From the NCBI GenBank assembly GCA_023436515.1, contig JAEZIV010000170.1, positions 1 through 9,586 on the forward strand: DNA of 9,586 nucleotides. The letters run 5' to 3'. How positions within the stretch are numbered: position 1 is the first letter of the stretch; each line of letters starts with the position of its first letter. The notes beneath the pieces are model-generated. The model was not told the DNA's origin. It made no database searches and was given only the letters and a program-made list of their open reading frames with translations. Shown here piece by piece: positions 6,086 to 9,586 of this stretch. Origin of the DNA: Bacillota bacterium (GTDB lineage: Bacteria > Bacillota > Clostridia > Acetivibrionales > DSM-1351). The translations under genes were made by a program, and so were the position numbers.

Positions 6086-7087
6086 ATGAAAACTCCAAAA
6101 ATCCTTGTAGTCGGAAGCTTTGTCATGGATTTAATAGTAAGCACGGAAAAATTTCCAAATTCAGGAGAAACTTTTTTAGGTAAAACTTTTCGAACAGCCC
6201 CTGGAGGGAAAGGAGCAAATCAGGCTGTACAAGCAGCCAGACTGGGCGCTGATGTCACCATGGTTGGCAAGGTTGGAAATGATGATTTCGGGAGGACTCT
6301 TATCAATTCCTGTTTGGAGTCTGGGATTAATACTCAATTTATCTCTACCGATAAAGAAGTCTCCTCCGGTGTTGGAAATGTTTTGCTTGAAGTTGATAAG
6401 TCGAACTCGGCAAAAAACAGAATAATAGTAGTACCGGGCGCTAACATGACTATTACTGATATGGATGTTGCTTTTTTAAAGGATACTATTGACCAGTACG
6501 ATATGGTTATTTTGCAGTTGGAAATTCCTATGAGCGTTAATGAAATTGTAGCTAAGTATGCTTTTGACAAGGGTGTTCCTGTTATGCTTAATTCAGCTCC
6601 TTCTGCACCACTTTCACCTGAACTGCTTTCTTGTCTGACATATATATCCCCAAATGAACATGAAGCAGCCGACCTTACGGGTATACAGATACGTAAGACA
6701 GGTAAAACGGTTAATCAGGACGATGTAAAAGCTGTGGTTAACGCTCTACTTTCTAAAGGGGTAAAAAACGTAGTGATAACACTTGGTAATGCAGGGGCTG
6801 TAGTAGCAAACCAAAATGAATTTGTTTATCAGCCGTGTGTTGATGTAGTAGAAGTAAAGGATCCAACAGCTGCTGGTGATTCATTTGTGGCTGCCTTTAC
6901 AAGTGCATTATGCTTGGGAATGAACCATAGTCAGGCTTTGACTTTTGCAAACTATACTGCTACCATTACTGTTTCAAGAATGGGTGCACAGCCTTCATTG
7001 CCACATCTTACTGATGTCGTTGAATTAATGAAAAAAGAAGAACACTCAAAATTTGATTTTTCGCTACTTGATGGACTGAAAAAATAA
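6086..7087 (+). CDS. Ribokinase-like PfkB-family carbohydrate kinase
   Basis: Predicted to phosphorylate the imported sugar with ATP in the cytoplasm, trapping it. Features in order: Asp15 in GSFVMDL near the N-terminus, positioned like the sugar-contacting Asp of ribokinase; the first PfkB signature GGKGANQAVQAARLG (40-54); SPNEHEA in the middle, matching the NxxE region; and the second signature DPTAAGDSF (259-267), with Asp265 as catalytic base and AAG as the anion hole. This is closer to ribokinase (DTTAAGDTF) than to fructokinase or adenosine kinase. At 333 residues it is about 20-25 longer than typical ribokinases because of a charged tail (KKEEHSKFDFSLLDGLKK). The start has AGGGAGA nine bases upstream. 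The next gene encodes a phosphosugar isomerase, so the product may need isomerisation, which ribose 5-phosphate would not need from a dedicated enzyme. Confidence 0.9.
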   Translation: MKTPKILVVGSFVMDLIVSTEKFPNSGETFLGKTFRTAPGGKGANQAVQAARLGADVTMVGKVGNDDFGRTLINSCLESGINTQFISTDKEVSSGVGNVLLEVDKSNSAKNRIIVVPGANMTITDMDVAFLKDTIDQYDMVILQLEIPMSVNEIVAKYAFDKGVPVMLNSAPSAPLSPELLSCLTYISPNEHEAADLTGIQIRKTGKTVNQDDVKAVVNALLSKGVKNVVITLGNAGAVVANQNEFVYQPCVDVVEVKDPTAAGDSFVAAFTSALCLGMNHSQALTFANYTATITVSRMGAQPSLPHLTDVVELMKKEEHSKFDFSLLDGLKK

Positions 7088-7089
7088 CT

Positions 7090-7129
7090 AAGGAGAGCTA
7101 ATTTGTGGCCGCTGTGCGGCTCATGGAGG
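7090..7129 (+). promoter_or_regulatory. Two successive ribosome sites with a GC hairpin between them
   Basis: AAGGAGAG (7090-7097) is seven bases before an in-frame GTG (7105). GGAGG (7125-7129) is five bases before the ATG at 7135. Between them GCCGC (7108-7112) and GCGGC (7116-7120) form a tight GC-only hairpin with a TGT loop, in otherwise AT-rich DNA. Both starts open the same isomerase frame and would differ by ten residues. The upstream start would translate through the hairpin and expose or occlude the second site. Confidence 0.5.
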
Positions 7130-7134
7130 TTAAT

Positions 7135-7749
7135 ATGATAGACAAAGAAAGTCAAAATGCATTGGCATATTTTATTGAAGTAGCAAAAGAAGAATATGAT
7201 GAATTTATAAAAACACTCAAAGTTGAAAGTTATGAAAAGGCGGTTGAATTAATACTTGATGCAGAAAAAAAGGGAAACCGTCTCCATATTACAGGAATTG
7301 GCAAGCCAGGGCATGTTGCAAACTACATTGCATCACTACTATCTTCAACTGGAACACCTACCTATTTTCTTCACGGGACTGAGGCTGTTCATGGTTCCTG
7401 CGGTCAGCTTGTTCCGGGGGATGTAGTAATTTGTATTTCAATCAGTGGCGAAAGAATTGAATTAAAATCAACAGTGAAAGCCATTAAGAATAATGGATGC
7501 AAAGTAATTTCAGTTACAGGAAATCCTGATTCATGGCTTGCTAAACAAGGAGATACGTTCCTTTATGCTGGATTTAAGGAGGAAGGTGACACATTAAACA
7601 GAGCTCCACGTACATCAATTCTTGCAGAAATTTTAGTACTTCAGGGTTTGAGTATAGTACTTCAAAGTATAAGAGGAATTACTCCACAAGAATATGTAAA
7701 GTGGCACCCGGGTGGAACTTTAGGTAAGCTGAGGGAGAACGAGAATTAA
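7135..7749 (+). CDS. SIS-domain phosphosugar isomerase, KpsF/GutQ/KdsD (arabinose-5-phosphate isomerase)-like, no CBS domains
   Basis: Predicted cytoplasmic aldose-ketose isomerase. The whole 204-residue protein matches the SIS half of KdsD-type enzymes: GIGKPG (54-59), SSTGTPTYFLHGTEAVHG (70-87), VVICISISGE (97-106), TGNPDS (128-133), a Glu-rich stretch then RAPRTS (156-161), and the hallmark HPGGTLGKL (191-199). Lys57, His86, Glu106 or Glu109, Glu149 or Glu150, and His191 lie where family members carry active-site residues. The two CBS domains of KdsD/GutQ are absent. Two phosphate-pocket serines are changed: GKSG is GKPG (Pro58) and SGES is SGER (Arg107). I use the ATG at 7135, with GGAGG five bases upstream; the GTG at 7105 has its own site and would add ten residues. 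The natural reaction may be D-arabinose 5-phosphate to D-ribulose 5-phosphate or a related pair. Confidence 0.85.
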   Translation: MIDKESQNALAYFIEVAKEEYDEFIKTLKVESYEKAVELILDAEKKGNRLHITGIGKPGHVANYIASLLSSTGTPTYFLHGTEAVHGSCGQLVPGDVVICISISGERIELKSTVKAIKNNGCKVISVTGNPDSWLAKQGDTFLYAGFKEEGDTLNRAPRTSILAEILVLQGLSIVLQSIRGITPQEYVKWHPGGTLGKLRENEN

Positions 7750-7765
7750 ATCGAGGAGGTTGATT

Positions 7766-8170
7766 ATGTTAACAACATCATGTATTCATCCAGATATTCT
7801 GAAAGCTCTTTCGCTTTGCGGACATGGCGATAAAATACTAATCGCAGATGGCAACTATCCCCTTAACGCCAAAAGTGGAGATGCAGAAAAAGTCTATCTT
7901 GGACTTACAAGTGGAATTCCAGAAGTAACTCAGGTGCTTGAGGTTTTAAGTAAGGTTGTTAATTTTGAGAAAGCGGAAGTTATGCTTCCCAAGAGTGAGC
8001 AGCCGCCAATATTCAGTGAATTTAAAGAAATTCTTGGAGGAATGGAGTTAAGCGGCATGGAAAGGTTTGATTTTTACGACGCCTGCTGCAAATCAAATGT
8101 ACGCCTGGCTATTTCAACTGGTGAAAAAAGAATATATGCTAATATTCTTCTTACTATCGGCGTAGCGTAA
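7766..8170 (+). CDS. RbsD/FucU-family sugar mutarotase (pyranase)
   Basis: Predicted to speed conversion between anomers or ring forms of the imported sugar so the kinase receives the right one; family members are cytoplasmic multimers. The 134-residue protein opens HPDILKALSLCGHGDKILIADG (residues 8-29), with His20 in the conserved GHGD and Asp28 matching the family Asp. It ends GEKRIYANILLTIGV, with Tyr124 and Asn126 of the YANIL(L) motif. GHGD and the RFDFYDA stretch (100-106) resemble E. coli FucU more than RbsD, so I lean to the FucU branch; the ADGNYP segment departs from both (FucU has SDAHFP). The start is the ATG at 7766, five bases after GAGGAGGT (7753-7760); the in-frame TTG at 7760 overlaps that site. 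It is the last gene before the terminator, 16 bases after the isomerase gene. Confidence 0.9.
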   Translation: MLTTSCIHPDILKALSLCGHGDKILIADGNYPLNAKSGDAEKVYLGLTSGIPEVTQVLEVLSKVVNFEKAEVMLPKSEQPPIFSEFKEILGGMELSGMERFDFYDACCKSNVRLAISTGEKRIYANILLTIGVA

Positions 8171-8249
8171 CATTGATTTCTACTAATTGTTTCAACAATA
8201 AAAACAAAGAATTTTTAGTTAATGAATTTGTATTTGAAAATATATATTG

Positions 8250-8290
8250 TATCAAGACATAAATATATAATATCAATACATAAGTATATA
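8250..8290. repeat. Two 20-bp direct repeats with 21-bp period
   Basis: TATCAAGACATAAATATATA (8250-8269) and TATCAATACATAAGTATATA (8271-8290) match at 18 of 20 positions. They lie in the 3' region of the operon, just before the terminator. A 21-bp period equals two helical turns, so they could be side-by-side protein sites, but a chance AT-rich duplication is equally possible. Confidence 0.6.
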
Positions 8291-8305
8291 TGCAAATTTG
8301 TTCGT

Positions 8306-8345
8306 AATAAAGCTCTCAAACCACAACATGTTTGAGAGCTTTATT
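8306..8345. terminator. Bidirectional intrinsic terminator between convergent units
   Basis: AATAAAGCTCTCAAA (8306-8320) and TTTGAGAGCTTTATT (8331-8345) are perfect 15-base inverted repeats around a ten-base loop. The core AGCTCTCAAA/TTTGAGAGCT stem is followed by TTTATT on the plus strand and, through the mirrored AATAAA, by the same U-rich tail on the minus strand. It can end the sugar operon from the left and the sensor-kinase transcript from the right. Confidence 0.88.
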
Positions 8346-8386
8346 CTGCATCATTTGATATTACCTCTATTATCGTGCTCTTTAAC

Positions 8387-8414
8387 TTTGCCATAGAATG
8401 TTTGGCAAATTTTT
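8387..8414 (+). terminator. Possible weak second terminator
   Basis: TTTGCCA (8387-8393) and TGGCAAA (8403-8409) form a seven-pair stem with a nine-base loop, followed by TTTTT (8410-8414). It would act on plus-strand read-through from the operon. The stem has only three G-C pairs. On the minus strand no U-run follows, so it is unlikely to end the kinase transcript. Confidence 0.35.
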
Positions 8415-8436
8415 CAACTGTTTTTATATTTTTGGC

Positions 8437-9586
8437 TCATTTCCTAAGTGGAAGCATGATTTTCAGAGTAAATTTGCCATCCTCGGCGCTGAAAATTGCC
8501 TGACCGCCGTGGGCATCGGCGATGGCTGCAATGCTGCGCGTTCCGTAGCCATGTCCCTCAAGAGATGATTGGGGAAGTCCGTCTTTCATTACAATGACGC
8601 CCTCAAAGGAGTTATCAATCGAAATCAGCAGATTGGCCTTATGTACCGTGGCCTTGACAGATATGCCCCTGCGCTCCGAAGCCAGGCAGGCTGCAGCAGC
8701 GAAGATGGCGTTTTCAAGACCGTTTGAGAGCAAGGAGCATAGCTCTGTGTCACTTAAAGGTATTGAACTCGGTAGCTTTGCGTCCACCGTCATTGTGATT
8801 CCCGCATGCTTTGCCTTGGCAAAAAAGGTTGATAAAATCAAATTGGCCGTCTCATTTTCACAAAAGCGAATGGGGGTGATTGCATTTATATCGGATTGTG
8901 CAATATTCAGATATGTTTTGATCTTTTCTATATTACCTTCGGAAGCTAAACCCTGCAAAATCGCAAAATGATGGCGCATGTCGTTCCGGTAGGCGGCAGT
9001 AATATCCTGCATTTCCAGCTGGGACAGAAGCTCCGAATGCACACCGTGAAGCTGAGCTGCCAGCATATCCCGTTCTCGATGGGCACATACCTGCTTTTGC
9101 ATTTCGACATTGTAAAGGATAATAAACACAAAATAAGCGATTGAAAACACAGAGGGTATAAACCGAATCGCTTCTTTTAGGCCTCGATAAAGCAAATCGG
9201 AATAAATCGTGGTAAAGTAATCAAAAAAATAGTAAAGCAGCGGAACAGCGCCGAGCAGGACGCAGGATTTAGTGGATTTCTCCATTTGCTTACGAAGAGT
9301 ATCTGCCACATATCTTTGAAAGAGATAATATGCTAAAATTACGGCCGCGATATAGCAAATATGCTCGCCTAGCCTGCTGCTGAAGACTGTACCCCCGATG
9401 CTTCCGATACATAGGGGCATCTGAAAGCAAATGTAGGCGGAGAGCACGCTGACAGTGGAAATCAACCAAGGGCGTTTCAGATATATGGTGAGAAAAAGAA
9501 TCGTCGGCAGATGGATAATCAGGGGGGATAGTTTTAATGTTAAATCTATACCAAAAATCCACCAGCAGGAGGACTGCACAAAAAGG
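8437..9586 (-). CDS. GHKL-type sensor histidine kinase (AgrC-like), 5' end cut by the window edge
   Basis: Membrane sensor kinase of the peptide-pheromone class, usually paired with a LytTR response regulator. The frame stays open to the right edge, so about 382 C-terminal residues are visible; the GTG at 9579-9577 is not a supported start. Numbering from that GTG, five or so hydrophobic segments (about 17-34, 37-57, 72-89, 106-120, 138-157) precede a coiled linker and the HATPase core: N-box SNGLENAI (285-292), then G-box GHGYGTRSI (342-350). The dimerisation motif reads YRNDMRHHF (197-205): Asn199 (codon AAC) stands where the family's RHD phospho-acceptor His normally lies, with His203 and His204 still present. 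The gene is visibly more GC-rich than the sugar operon, faces it and is separated by a terminator, so no functional link is implied. Confidence 0.85.
   Translation of the reverse strand, partial: LFVQSSCWWIFGIDLTLKLSPLIIHLPTILFLTIYLKRPWLISTVSVLSAYICFQMPLCIGSIGGTVFSSRLGEHICYIAAVILAYYLFQRYVADTLRKQMEKSTKSCVLLGAVPLLYYFFDYFTTIYSDLLYRGLKEAIRFIPSVFSIAYFVFIILYNVEMQKQVCAHRERDMLAAQLHGVHSELLSQLEMQDITAAYRNDMRHHFAILQGLASEGNIEKIKTYLNIAQSDINAITPIRFCENETANLILSTFFAKAKHAGITMTVDAKLPSSIPLSDTELCSLLSNGLENAIFAAAACLASERRGISVKATVHKANLLISIDNSFEGVIVMKDGLPQSSLEGHGYGTRSIAAIADAHGGQAIFSAEDGKFTLKIMLPLRK

Noticed and set aside
7760..7765. TTG start for the mutarotase
   Set aside because: The TTG overlaps the last base of GAGGAGGT, the ribosome site for the ATG at 7766.
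8594..8971. Plus-strand reading frame of 125 codons inside the sensor kinase gene
   Set aside because: The opposite strand encodes clear GHKL kinase motifs across this stretch, and the plus-strand product matches no family I recognise.
1..9586. tRNA, rRNA, insertion sequence or phage attachment site
   Set aside because: No cloverleaf-like, transposase-like or terminal-inverted-repeat signals were found on either strand by eye.

Overview
The window looks like accessory carbohydrate-uptake DNA from a low-GC Gram-positive, most likely a Clostridia/Lachnospiraceae-type bacterium. Evidence: AT-rich intergenic DNA, strong purine Shine-Dalgarno sites before nearly every gene, a Gram-positive-style lipoprotein solute-binding protein, a CUT2 (ribose-type) ABC transporter and an AgrC-like GHKL sensor kinase. 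Genus is inference only.

Layout. Positions 1-344 are a non-coding regulatory region. It holds a good promoter (195-223), a perfect 14-bp palindromic operator at the expected transcription start (232-245) and four tandem copies of a 12-bp unit (247-294). A LacI-family regulator follows (345-1364). A second, compound operator (1394-1426) precedes a seven-gene plus-strand run: metallo-beta-lactamase-fold lactonase-like hydrolase (1507-2391), lipoprotein sugar-binding protein (2445-3446), double-domain ABC ATPase (3492-5021), permease (5055-6038), ribokinase-family kinase (6086-7087), SIS-domain phosphosugar isomerase of the arabinose-5-phosphate isomerase type without CBS domains (7135-7749), and an RbsD/FucU-type mutarotase (7766-8170). 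Gaps between genes are 16-53 bp and contain no obvious terminator, so this is very probably one operon. A perfect 15-bp-stem bidirectional terminator (8306-8345) separates it from a convergent minus-strand GHKL sensor kinase gene (8437-9586) that runs off the right edge and is visibly more GC-rich.

How the genes fit together (inference). A sugar is bound outside the cell, imported by the CUT2 transporter, converted between anomers or ring forms by the mutarotase, phosphorylated by the PfkB kinase and isomerised by the SIS enzyme before entering central metabolism. One pathway that uses these parts is D-arabinose -> D-arabinose 5-phosphate -> D-ribulose 5-phosphate. The lactonase-like enzyme as first gene is not part of the classic ribose set and suggests that a lactone, or an oxidised or derivatised sugar, is the true substrate. 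The same palindrome lies before the regulator and before the operon, so the LacI protein probably controls both. The parts are known families; the unusual element is their combination.
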